From assembly GCA_022561955.1 (NCBI GenBank), contig JADFQF010000012.1:1-12467 (forward strand): 12,467 nucleotides of DNA. Reading direction: 5' to 3'. This DNA is from Chloroflexota bacterium (GTDB taxonomy: Bacteria; Chloroflexota; Dehalococcoidia; SAR202; UBA11138). Below, in pieces: positions 6,625 to 12,467 of this stretch. Position 1 is the stretch's first letter; each line of letters starts with the position of its first letter. The translations under genes and the position numbers were made by a program. The notes under the pieces were generated by a model. That model did not search any database. It was not told the origin of the DNA and worked only from the letters and a program-made list of their open reading frames with translations.

Positions 6625-6670
6625 CCCGTCTTTCCGGCAAAAGCCGGAATCCAGATGGTTTATTCTGGAT
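6625..6670 (+). repeat. REP-like palindromic repeat, copy 2, with adjoining hairpin
   Basis: TTCCGGC-AAAA-GCCGGAA (6632-6649) is a 7-bp stem with a 4-nt loop, and the flanks CCGTC and AATCCAG match the copy at 3982-4010. It is followed by a second inverted repeat ATCCAGA / TCTGGAT (6649-6655 and 6664-6670). Like copy 1, it is followed by a GAGATAG/CTATCTC motif within about 30 nt, which suggests a shared composite structure. Confidence 0.7.
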
Positions 6671-6718
6671 AGACGTATTGAGATAGCTGTCTATCGCTAT
6701 CCGCTCGAGGAGGGAATC

Positions 6719-7603
6719 ATGGCTAATCTTGGATTCGTGGGCCTCGGCGTCATGGGAGGCCGAATGGCCAGGCGCCTGCTGGATGCCGGGCATACCGTGA
6801 CGGGCTACAACCGGACCAGGTCCAAGGCCCAGTGGCTCCTGGATGCCGGCATGAGCTGGGCGGACTCCCCGAAGGATGTCGCGCGGGCTTGCGACGTGAC
6901 GTTCAGCATGGTGTCCAACACGGAGGCCCTGCTCGCGATCACGGGCGGCGACAACGGCGTGCTGGCGGGCCTGAGTCCCGGCAAAATCTACGTCGATATG
7001 AGCACGGTGGGGCCCGCGGCCAGCAGAGAGCTTTCAGTCCGAGTAGCGGAAAAAGGCGCGCGAATGCTCGATGCGCCGGTGTCGGGAAGCGTGGCGACCC
7101 TCGATCAGGGTCAGCTCACCTTCATGGTGGGGGGAGACATCGACGTATTCGAGAGGGTCAAGCCGATCTTGCTCGACGTCGGGCCAAAGGCGACGCACGT
7201 CGGGGCCAACGGCCTAGCCGTCTCCATGAAGGTCGCCACCAACCTGAGCCTCGCCGTTCACATGCTCGCCTTCAGCGAGGGCCTTCTTCTGGCGGAAAAG
7301 AGCGGCATCAAGCGAGAGACGGCGGTCGAGGTGCTGCTCAACAGCGTGATAGCGTCCCCCATGCTGAAGTATCGAGGACCCTTCGTGCTGGATATGCCCG
7401 ACGAGGCGTGGTTCGACGTCAACATGATGCAGAAAGACATGGGCCTCGCCCTGGAGCTGGGCCGACAGGTCGACGTGCCCCTCCCCACGGCGTCGGTAAC
7501 CAACGAGTACCTGACGGCCGCACGAGGAATGGGCCTGGCAGACAAGGACTTCGCCGTCATCTTCGAGGTGCTGGCGCGAATGGCCGGAGTCGGCGAGGGC
7601 TAG
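6719..7603 (+). CDS. NAD(P)-dependent beta-hydroxyacid dehydrogenase (3-hydroxyisobutyrate dehydrogenase family)
   Basis: The 294-residue protein begins at ATG with GAGGAGGG 4 nt upstream and has the usual length of this family. The N-terminus is a Rossmann domain with GFVGLGVMGGRMARRL (5-20). NRT at 31-33 follows the second strand where NADP-preferring members often carry Arg. DAPVSGS (118-124) is the substrate-binding motif. Lys171 with Asn175 in MKVATN (170-175) matches the catalytic Lys and Asn, and QKD (238-240) is the conserved C-terminal Lys-Asp. It should oxidise a 3-hydroxyacid such as 3-hydroxyisobutyrate, tartronate semialdehyde alcohol or a relative to the semialdehyde, in the cytosol. 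The neighbouring aldehyde dehydrogenase could take such a semialdehyde, but it is convergent and not in the same operon. The stop codon overlaps that of the minus-strand remnant downstream. Confidence 0.92.
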   Translation: MANLGFVGLGVMGGRMARRLLDAGHTVTGYNRTRSKAQWLLDAGMSWADSPKDVARACDVTFSMVSNTEALLAITGGDNGVLAGLSPGKIYVDMSTVGPAASRELSVRVAEKGARMLDAPVSGSVATLDQGQLTFMVGGDIDVFERVKPILLDVGPKATHVGANGLAVSMKVATNLSLAVHMLAFSEGLLLAEKSGIKRETAVEVLLNSVIASPMLKYRGPFVLDMPDEAWFDVNMMQKDMGLALELGRQVDVPLPTASVTNEYLTAARGMGLADKDFAVIFEVLARMAGVGEG

Positions 7604-7767
7604 CGGGCGGCACCGCCGATCAGGGTCATCAGACGCGCGGGGGTCACGGGCAGGTCCGTCGGATGAGTGCCGATTGCGTCGGCGACCGCGTTAATGACGG
7701 CGGGCGCAACCGCGACGGTGGCACACTCCGCGAGGCCGACCATCGAATCAGCCTTCGCGCCGTCACC
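7600..7767 (-). pseudogene. C-terminal stub of a xanthine dehydrogenase / CoxL-type molybdopterin-binding subunit
   Basis: The minus strand from 7767 to the TAG at 7602-7600 reads about 55 residues, including GAKADSMVGLAE, then APAVINAVADAIG, then LPVTPARLM. This is the order at the very C-terminus of large molybdenum hydroxylase subunits (GAKGxGE..., PAxxNAVxDAxG, LPxTPxR). Intact subunits have about 750-800 residues; a stop codon (7770-7768) lies directly upstream and the ALDH gene ends 60 bp further on, so only the tail survives. It is probably the scar of a deleted gene. The stop overlaps the stop of the convergent dehydrogenase. An ATG at 7743-7741 could give a 46-residue peptide, but I see no support for translation. 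Confidence 0.65.
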
Positions 7768-7829
7768 CTATCGCGATCACTTCATTCGCGCGGGCCGTCC
7801 ATATGCAAGAGGCTTCGAATTGGACCGGC

Positions 7830-9341
7830 CTAGTTGAGACGCCTGCCGGTGCCCGAGCTTCCATACCAGTCCACGGCCTCCGGGTCGATGCGAACGCAGA
7901 CATATTTCGGCGCAGTGTACTCGTTGATGAACTCGAAGCTGCCCTCACGCCCGAAGCCGCTGTCCTTGAAGCCGCCCCAGGGCACGGCGGGATGCAGCCT
8001 GTGATGGTCGTTTATCCAGATGACCCCTGCGACGACGTCGCGGGCCACTCGGTGCGCGCGGGCAACGTCTCGGGTCCAGATCGAGCAGCCCAGGCCGTAA
8101 GGAGTATCGTTGGCGATGGCCACCGCCTCATCTTCGCTATCGAAGGGTATGACGCAGACCACCGGGCCGAAGATCTCTTCCTGAGCGACTCGCATGTCCT
8201 GGCGAACGTCCGCGAGGATCGTAGGCTCGATGAAGTAGCCGCGCTCGAACTGCGCGCCCTCGGGCTTCTTGCCGCCGTGCGCGACCGACGCTCCATCATC
8301 TTTGGCCGACTTTACGTAGCTGAGAACGCGGTCGTAAGCGGGCTTGGAGATGACGGGCCCCATCTGCGTCTGCGTGTCGGTGGGGTCTCCGATCTTGATG
8401 CCCGACACTTTTTTAACCAGCATCTCCACGAACCTGTCGTATATGGAACGGTGGACGATTGCGCGAGACCCCTGGATGCATGTCTGACCCGACGCGATGA
8501 ATGAAGCGAATGCACAGCCATTGACGGCATCTTCCAGGTCTACATCGTCGAATACGATCACGGGCGCCTTGCCGCCGAGCTCGAACTGCAGGGGCACCAG
8601 GTTTGCTCCGGCGATCCGCGCCACGGCGCGACCCGTCTCAGTGCCGCCGGTCAAGTCCAGCTTTCCCAGGCGAGCATCGGATGCCAGCGCCTTCCCGGAC
8701 GTTGGTCCGAAGCCGTTTACGATATTCAAGACGCCTGGAGGAAGGCCCGCCTCCTGGGCTATGTTGCCGATCTCGGTCGGGGTCAGCGGCGCCCACTCAG
8801 ACGGCTTGAGGACGACCGTGCAGCCTGCCGCCAGGGCCGGAGCCAGCTTCTTGGACGCGATCATCAGCGGGTGGTTCCAGGGCGTGAGCTGGCCTACGAC
8901 ACCGAGGGGTACTCTGACCGTGTAGTTGAAGTGCGAGCTGCTGGTTGGAATCGTCGAGCCTTGAATCTTATCGCAGAAGCCTGCGAAGTACCTGAAGTAG
9001 CTCGCCACGACCTTCATCTGCGATGCGGTCTCCGAGATGGGCCGTCCGTTGGAAATGGACTCCAGGCGGCCCAGCTCATCCATGCGCCCCTCTATCAGGT
9101 CGGCGATGCGCCACAATATCCTGCCCCTTTCGCCTCCGTCCATGTCGGACCAGGGGCCATGGAGGAATGCGCGCTCGGCAGACGCGACGGCATCGGCGAC
9201 GTCTTCGGGACCGGCGTTCGCCATGCGCGCAATCGACTCACCGGTGGCCGGGTTTTCTACCTCAAAGTATTCTCCACTACGGGCGGGCCGCCATTCGCCG
9301 TCAATCAGAAGATCGTACTGAATCGTTTGCACGCGGACCAT
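7830..9341 (-). CDS. NAD(P)-dependent aldehyde dehydrogenase
   Basis: I place the start at ATG 9341 (503 residues) because GGAGG lies 8 nt upstream and TATAAT about 29 nt upstream; the frame stays open to 9494 but the extra residues look unlike the family. All ALDH landmarks are present: TPWNHP with Asn156, VVLKPSE with Lys179, LQFELGGKAP with general-base Glu254, SGQTC with nucleophile Cys288, EEIFGPV (388-394), and PWGGFKDSGFGRE near the C-terminus. The enzyme should oxidise an aldehyde to the acid with NAD(P)+ in the cytosol; no acyl-CoA-forming features are seen. The INDHHR motif before the C-terminal PWGG is a subgroup feature, but I cannot name the substrate. It is divergent from the MBL-fold gene, sharing a 213-bp control region. 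Confidence 0.95.
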   Translation of the reverse strand: MVRVQTIQYDLLIDGEWRPARSGEYFEVENPATGESIARMANAGPEDVADAVASAERAFLHGPWSDMDGGERGRILWRIADLIEGRMDELGRLESISNGRPISETASQMKVVASYFRYFAGFCDKIQGSTIPTSSSHFNYTVRVPLGVVGQLTPWNHPLMIASKKLAPALAAGCTVVLKPSEWAPLTPTEIGNIAQEAGLPPGVLNIVNGFGPTSGKALASDARLGKLDLTGGTETGRAVARIAGANLVPLQFELGGKAPVIVFDDVDLEDAVNGCAFASFIASGQTCIQGSRAIVHRSIYDRFVEMLVKKVSGIKIGDPTDTQTQMGPVISKPAYDRVLSYVKSAKDDGASVAHGGKKPEGAQFERGYFIEPTILADVRQDMRVAQEEIFGPVVCVIPFDSEDEAVAIANDTPYGLGCSIWTRDVARAHRVARDVVAGVIWINDHHRLHPAVPWGGFKDSGFGREGSFEFINEYTAPKYVCVRIDPEAVDWYGSSGTGRRLN

Positions 9342-9369
9342 ACGGGACACCTCCACTTGAACTCTGACC

Positions 9370-9375
9370 ATTATA
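9370..9375 (-). promoter_or_regulatory. -10 element of the aldehyde dehydrogenase promoter
   Basis: A perfect TATAAT lies on the minus strand at 9375-9370, 28 nt before the ATG, giving a leader of about 20 nt that just contains the ribosome binding site. The -35 position has only a weak TAGGCC-like match, which suggests a need for an activator. Confidence 0.5.
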
Positions 9376-9437
9376 CTCCGATGAAACTTCCGGCCTAGAG
9401 CGGGTATCCAGCTCATCTGCCCGACTGGAACGCTTTG

Positions 9438-9466
9438 TTGACAGCAATAATCGCCCCTATTACACT
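9438..9466 (+). promoter_or_regulatory. Promoter of the MBL-fold / acyl-CoA dehydrogenase operon
   Basis: TTGACA (9438-9443) is followed by a 17-nt spacer and TACACT (9461-9466), predicting transcription from about 9473 and an 80-nt leader. The -35 lies in TTGTTGACAGCA, close to the TTGTTGACAACA of the promoter at 11754, so the two may share a regulator. Confidence 0.6.
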
Positions 9467-9554
9467 CGTTCCCACGAGATGTGAATTCATTCACTATTTC
9501 TGAAAATTAGATCCAAAATCCAATTTTTGATGCATCGCGACAAAGGAGAATGAG

Positions 9555-10328
9555 ATGCCCAAGATCGACGTGCTGTTGAATGGAAGCCCCCTGCGGACTA
9601 CCGAAGGAGTGGTCGGATTCTGCTCCGTCGTGCTTATCGAGGGCCAGAAGCGGACCCTTGTGGACGTCGGCCACGTGGGGCGGCGCACCGCCCTCCTAGA
9701 GGCGCTGGAGCAGCGCGGACTGACGCCGCAGGACATCGACGTGACGATCATGAGCCACGCCCATTGGGACCACAGCCAAAACTACGACCTCTTCACCCAC
9801 GCCCCCATGCTGGTCCATCCACACGAGAGGAAATACGCGCACCATCCTCACGTCAACGACTGGGCCACGCCGGCATGGACCGGCGCCATGATCGAGTTCC
9901 AGCCCGATATCCAGGAAGTCGACGAAGGCTACGAGATCGAGCCCGGCGTCCGGCTCCTGCACACACCCGGCCATTCTCCCGGAAGCCTGTCCGTAATGGT
10001 GGAGACCGACGACGGCCTCTGCGCCGTGACGGGCGACGTCTTGCACTACGCCAACGTCGCGTTGACGCGAAGGAATCCGCTCGTCTTCTGGAACGAAAAG
10101 CAGGCGACTCAGAGCATAGACCGCCTCGTTGGCGATGCGGATCTCATATACCCCGGACACGACAGGCCCTTCCGGGTGGTCAACGGCGAGATCGAGTATC
10201 TCTTTCCGATGAAGCTGACGATTACCGGCGTGAGTCCCGACGACCCCGGCGTGGCCTTTGAGACCGGCCCTCGTCCCGTCTGGATCATGCCCGGTGTCGA
10301 GGAGCAGACGATAGAGTCTCTTGGGTAA
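9555..10328 (+). CDS. Metallo-beta-lactamase-fold hydrolase (N-acyl homoserine lactonase-like)
   Basis: The 257-residue protein starts at ATG with AAAGGAG 6 nt upstream. It carries the full di-zinc set of the MBL fold: HAHWDH (His68, His70, Asp72, His73), His140 in HTPGHSPGS, Asp161 in TGDVLH, and His202 in PGHDRPF. The size and layout match the AttM/AiiA-type lactonase and thioesterase-like branch rather than the larger RNase or flavodiiron members. It probably hydrolyses an ester, lactone or thioester in the cytosol; no signal peptide is seen. Quorum quenching should not be assumed, since many members of this branch are catabolic. The gene is followed after 63 nt by an acyl-CoA dehydrogenase, without a visible terminator, so the two are likely co-transcribed. 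Confidence 0.92.
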   Translation: MPKIDVLLNGSPLRTTEGVVGFCSVVLIEGQKRTLVDVGHVGRRTALLEALEQRGLTPQDIDVTIMSHAHWDHSQNYDLFTHAPMLVHPHERKYAHHPHVNDWATPAWTGAMIEFQPDIQEVDEGYEIEPGVRLLHTPGHSPGSLSVMVETDDGLCAVTGDVLHYANVALTRRNPLVFWNEKQATQSIDRLVGDADLIYPGHDRPFRVVNGEIEYLFPMKLTITGVSPDDPGVAFETGPRPVWIMPGVEEQTIESLG

Positions 10329-10391
10329 TTCGAGGCGCGCTCGCCAGGCTGAGGAGTGCCCCAAGGGCCGAAATTTTAGAAGTGAGGTTGT

Positions 10392-11585
10392 ATGGACGTT
10401 ACGTTAACGAAGGACCAGAAGGATATCCTGGAAAAGGCGGAGTGGCTTGCGGAGGAGTGCCTGGGGCCTCGAGCGGCGGAGTACGACCGAGAGGCCAAGC
10501 ACCCCATCGAGAGCTGGAAGGATGTGTGGAAGCAAGGCCTTCTGGGACTCGCCGTCCCAAAGGAGTATGGCGGGCTTGGCCTGGATATGCCCACATACGT
10601 CATGACGGTGGAAAGGCTGGCATACGGCTGCACGAGCACGGGAATGACCGTCCATATGCACTCCGTCGTTCAGCGCTACATCGACGGGCTCGCGACCCGG
10701 GAGCAAAAGCAGGTCTTCTATTCGGACGTAATCGAAAAGGGCAGGATGTTCGGGAGCTGGGGCAGCGAGCCGGAGCGACGCGGCGGCACAGGCGTCGGGG
10801 ACACCGTCCTGGCGCCGAAGAACGGCGGCTACGAGCTAAACGGCAGAAAGCATTTTTGCACCATGGCCGGCGCCACTCACAGGAGCCTGGTCCACTGCAC
10901 CATGGAAGGCTACGACAAGGTAAGCGGCTACATACTGGCCCTCGTGCCGGAGACGACGCCCGGCGTGAACATTGTTGGCGAGTGGGACACCATTGGCATG
11001 AGGGCGACGGTCAGTCCGGCGGTCCACTTCGAAAAATGCATGCTGACGGAAGAAGACGTGCTCGGAGAGCCGGGGAGGGGCGACAAGCTCGGCATCGGAC
11101 AGGGATTTGGCCTCGGGTATTCAGCCGTCTTCATCGGCGCCGCGCAGAAGGCCCTGGACTTCGTGAAGGAGTACGCCAACACACACCAGTTCGATCCCGA
11201 ACCCGTTCCGCTTTCCCACAGCCTCGTCGTACAGCGGCACGTCGCCGAGATGACCATGGCGCTGGAAGGCGCGAGGCTGGTGCTTTACAACGGCGCAAGC
11301 CAGTGGGAGAAATCCAATCCATATGAGCGGGCCGTATTAGGGGCAAGGGCAAAATACCTGGCGACCGAGGCGTCGCTCATGGTCACGTCCAAGGCGATTC
11401 AGACGGTTGGCGGACGCAGCGCCCATAGGAGCCTGCCGCTGGACCGAATATTTCGGGACATCCGTACATGTACGTTGATGCCGCCGAATCCGGACCGGGC
11501 AATGGAGATAATAGGCAGGGCGGAGCTGAACGTAGGCAGCGAGGGCGATGACATGCTCACCAGGCTGTCCCCGTACGTATCTTGA
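10392..11585 (+). CDS. Acyl-CoA dehydrogenase family flavoprotein lacking the usual catalytic glutamate
   Basis: The 397-residue protein starts at ATG with GTGAGG 4 nt upstream. The helical N-terminal domain carries GLLGLAVPKEYGGLGLD (49-65). The middle beta domain has GSWGSEPERRGG (121-132), NGRKHFCTMAG (150-160) and WDTIGMRAT (198-206). The C-terminal helical domain has QTVGGRSAHRSLPLDRIFRD (337-356), the usual FAD/substrate-binding region. It should bind FAD and an acyl-CoA or acyl-CoA-like molecule. After the RDIRT motif, where medium-chain enzymes have the catalytic Glu in YEGT, this protein has LMPPN (362-366); the alternative Glu of isovaleryl-CoA dehydrogenase also seems absent (THQF, 264-267). 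It may use another base, or be a flavin monooxygenase-type relative such as DszC. Second gene of the MBL operon. Confidence 0.9.
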   Translation: MDVTLTKDQKDILEKAEWLAEECLGPRAAEYDREAKHPIESWKDVWKQGLLGLAVPKEYGGLGLDMPTYVMTVERLAYGCTSTGMTVHMHSVVQRYIDGLATREQKQVFYSDVIEKGRMFGSWGSEPERRGGTGVGDTVLAPKNGGYELNGRKHFCTMAGATHRSLVHCTMEGYDKVSGYILALVPETTPGVNIVGEWDTIGMRATVSPAVHFEKCMLTEEDVLGEPGRGDKLGIGQGFGLGYSAVFIGAAQKALDFVKEYANTHQFDPEPVPLSHSLVVQRHVAEMTMALEGARLVLYNGASQWEKSNPYERAVLGARAKYLATEASLMVTSKAIQTVGGRSAHRSLPLDRIFRDIRTCTLMPPNPDRAMEIIGRAELNVGSEGDDMLTRLSPYVS

Positions 11586-12029
11586 AGGCAATACTCAAAC
11601 GGAAGCGAAGTCGTAGGGCACACCAGGTAAGATCGAAAGATAAAGGAGACGGCAGCCGTATATCCAAAACGCGGATCAACTTGGGAAGTGGTCTCCTCGG
11701 CCTCGTAAACGCCTATTTTCAGTAATAAATCGACCGGCCACCGCATTTGATTGTTGACAACATGTGACTGGGAAGTATATATTGCAAGCCATCCAAAATG
11801 CGTCGTTTCGCAGGTAATTCGGTGCGTCGACAGTTCCCGACCGAAAGTTAGGGTTTAGCACAGATATTGATTCACAAACGATCCGGATTCGATTGCACAT
11901 GTGGCAAGTTTCACACTACCGAAAGGCACTCATGATCGTGTCACGCGATACAGCGCAAAATTTGGATCACACGTCCCTTAGATATTCCGTGGTCATCCCA
12001 CCGGCACATGAAGATTTGGAGGTATAATC
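11586..12029. other. Intergenic region upstream of the lipoprotein gene
   Basis: This is a 444-bp stretch with no convincing gene on either strand; the short open frames lack ribosome binding sites and family character. It is more AT-rich than its neighbours in the right half, holds one good promoter, and has no clear terminator for the acyl-CoA dehydrogenase gene. The roughly 240-nt gap between the promoter and the GTG start leaves room for a long 5' leader, but I see no recognisable riboswitch. Confidence 0.5.
11752..11783 (+). promoter_or_regulatory. Promoter with palindrome over the -35, reading toward the lipoprotein gene
   Basis: TTGACA (11754-11759) is followed by TATATT (11778-11783) after 18 nt, or TATATA after 16 nt. 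The -35 is embedded in the inverted repeat TGTTG-A-CAACA (11752-11762), a possible operator. The predicted leader to the GTG start is about 240 nt. Confidence 0.6.
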
Positions 12030-12467
12030 GTGATTCATCGCTCTAGTTGGAAGTCAAAATCGTGGGCTCTTGGCCCGCTGTTTTTGGTACTGGTGTTTGC
12101 GGTCGCTTGCTCATCGACCCCCGCAGCACCTGCGCCAGTGGCAGCGCCGGCCGGGCCGACCGCCGCGGAAATGCGGGCGCTAATGGAAGAGGCCATTACC
12201 GCCGCCGCACCGGACACCGCCAGCCCTGAAGATATCAGGGCCATGGTCGAGGCGGCCGTCAAAGGCGCAACGGCCTCACAAGTTACGGGAGCAGACATCG
12301 CAGACATCGAAGGGGTAGTGGCCGGAGCCGTTGCGGATGCGGTATCGAAGGCAGTGGCCGGACAGGCCGAGCCGCTTACCGAAGCGCAAGTCGCGAAGAT
12401 CGTCGACGCCGCCGTTATGGCGATACCGACTGCGTCGCCCATAGAGATTATCAGAACCGTAATTGTG
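12030..12467 (+). CDS. Secreted lipoprotein with Ala-rich helical repeats, probably an ABC transporter solute-binding protein (3' end beyond the window)
   Basis: The frame opens at GTG with GGAGGT 6 nt upstream and stays open for 146 codons to the right edge. The start is a lipoprotein signal: basic HRSSWKSK, a hydrophobic core LGPLFLVLVFAV, then AC with Cys27 as the lipidation site, followed by an Ala/Pro-rich linker. Residues 45-133 are Ala-rich and contain four similar amphipathic helix-like units: EMRALMEEAITAAA (47-60), DIRAMVEAAVKGAT (68-81), DIEGVVAGAVADAV (92-105) and QVAKIVDAAVMAIP (120-133). They are separated by short Pro/Gly/Thr linkers. The stretch at the window edge (IEIIRTVIV) looks like the first strand of a following domain. 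From memory, similar N-termini precede peptide-type solute-binding domains in SAR202-like bacteria, but that domain is outside the window. The lipoprotein call is firm; the transporter role is inferred. Confidence 0.8.
   Translation, partial: MIHRSSWKSKSWALGPLFLVLVFAVACSSTPAAPAPVAAPAGPTAAEMRALMEEAITAAAPDTASPEDIRAMVEAAVKGATASQVTGADIADIEGVVAGAVADAVSKAVAGQAEPLTEAQVAKIVDAAVMAIPTASPIEIIRTVIV

Noticed and set aside
6360..6686. 108-codon plus-strand open frame after the DUF3500 gene
   Set aside because: It reads straight through the strong terminator, the inverted repeats and the REP-like hairpin, so it is chance.
7803..8504. Plus-strand open frame of 233 codons
   Set aside because: It overlaps the 3' part of the aldehyde dehydrogenase on the other strand, with no start signal and no recognisable domain.
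9342..9494. N-terminal extension of the aldehyde dehydrogenase to 9494
   Set aside because: The extra 51 residues contain the promoter region and do not resemble ALDH; GGAGG and TATAAT support the start at 9341.
12035..12442. 135-codon minus-strand open frame, Ala/Ser/Thr-rich
   Set aside because: It is the antisense of the Ala-rich lipoprotein repeats; the plus strand has a ribosome binding site and a lipoprotein signal.
1..12467. CRISPR array, tRNA, rRNA, phage or defence system
   Set aside because: No regularly spaced direct repeats, no cloverleaf or rRNA-like sequence, and no nuclease, integrase or toxin-antitoxin type gene was found on either strand.

Overview
The window looks like a piece of chromosome from a free-living heterotrophic bacterium of moderately high GC content. 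The gene mix resembles SAR202-type or related Dehalococcoidia Chloroflexota: an extradiol dioxygenase-like protein, an extended SDR, a DUF3500 protein, a beta-hydroxyacid dehydrogenase, an aldehyde dehydrogenase, an MBL-fold hydrolase, an acyl-CoA dehydrogenase paralogue, and an Ala-rich lipoprotein that resembles solute-binding lipoproteins. That assignment is inference from gene content and style; no rRNA or tRNA is present to anchor it. Most starts have a clear GGAGG-type ribosome binding site, and TTG and GTG starts are used.

Layout. Positions 1-1953 (minus) hold almost all of a divergent ATP-type phosphoenolpyruvate carboxykinase-like gene, running off the left edge. Transcribed away from it is a LigB-superfamily dioxygenase-like gene (2328-3299) with its own promoter and terminator. 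Then comes a decayed stretch: the C-terminal remnant of a sialidase/BNR-repeat gene (3391-3792, minus), a REP-like hairpin and a small MITE-like element with 11-bp terminal inverted repeats. An SDR (4267-5067), a DUF3500 protein (5337-6341, followed by a strong terminator), a second repeat-rich spacer with another copy of the REP-like hairpin, and a 3-hydroxyisobutyrate dehydrogenase-family gene (6719-7603) follow on the plus strand. A short C-terminal remnant of a xanthine dehydrogenase/CoxL-type molybdopterin subunit (minus) abuts the last of these. An aldehyde dehydrogenase (7830-9341, minus) is divergent from an MBL-fold hydrolase (9555-10328) and an acyl-CoA dehydrogenase (10392-11585), which probably form an operon. 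A 444-bp spacer with a good promoter leads to a lipoprotein running off the right edge.

How the genes fit together. No single pathway can be proved. Ring cleavage, hydroxyacid and aldehyde oxidation, ester or lactone hydrolysis and acyl-CoA chemistry would suit scavenging of diverse organic carbon. Most genes sit as single units with their own promoters or spacers, and two neighbouring genes survive only as C-terminal stubs, so the region looks like a high-turnover catabolic accessory region rather than one conserved operon. A recurring theme is that several enzymes keep a family fold but differ at a residue normally required for catalysis: the PEPCK metal ligands, one LigB metal-ligand His, the SDR catalytic Tyr and the acyl-CoA dehydrogenase catalytic Glu. 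These are the points most worth checking. I see no CRISPR array, phage module, defence system, tRNA or rRNA.
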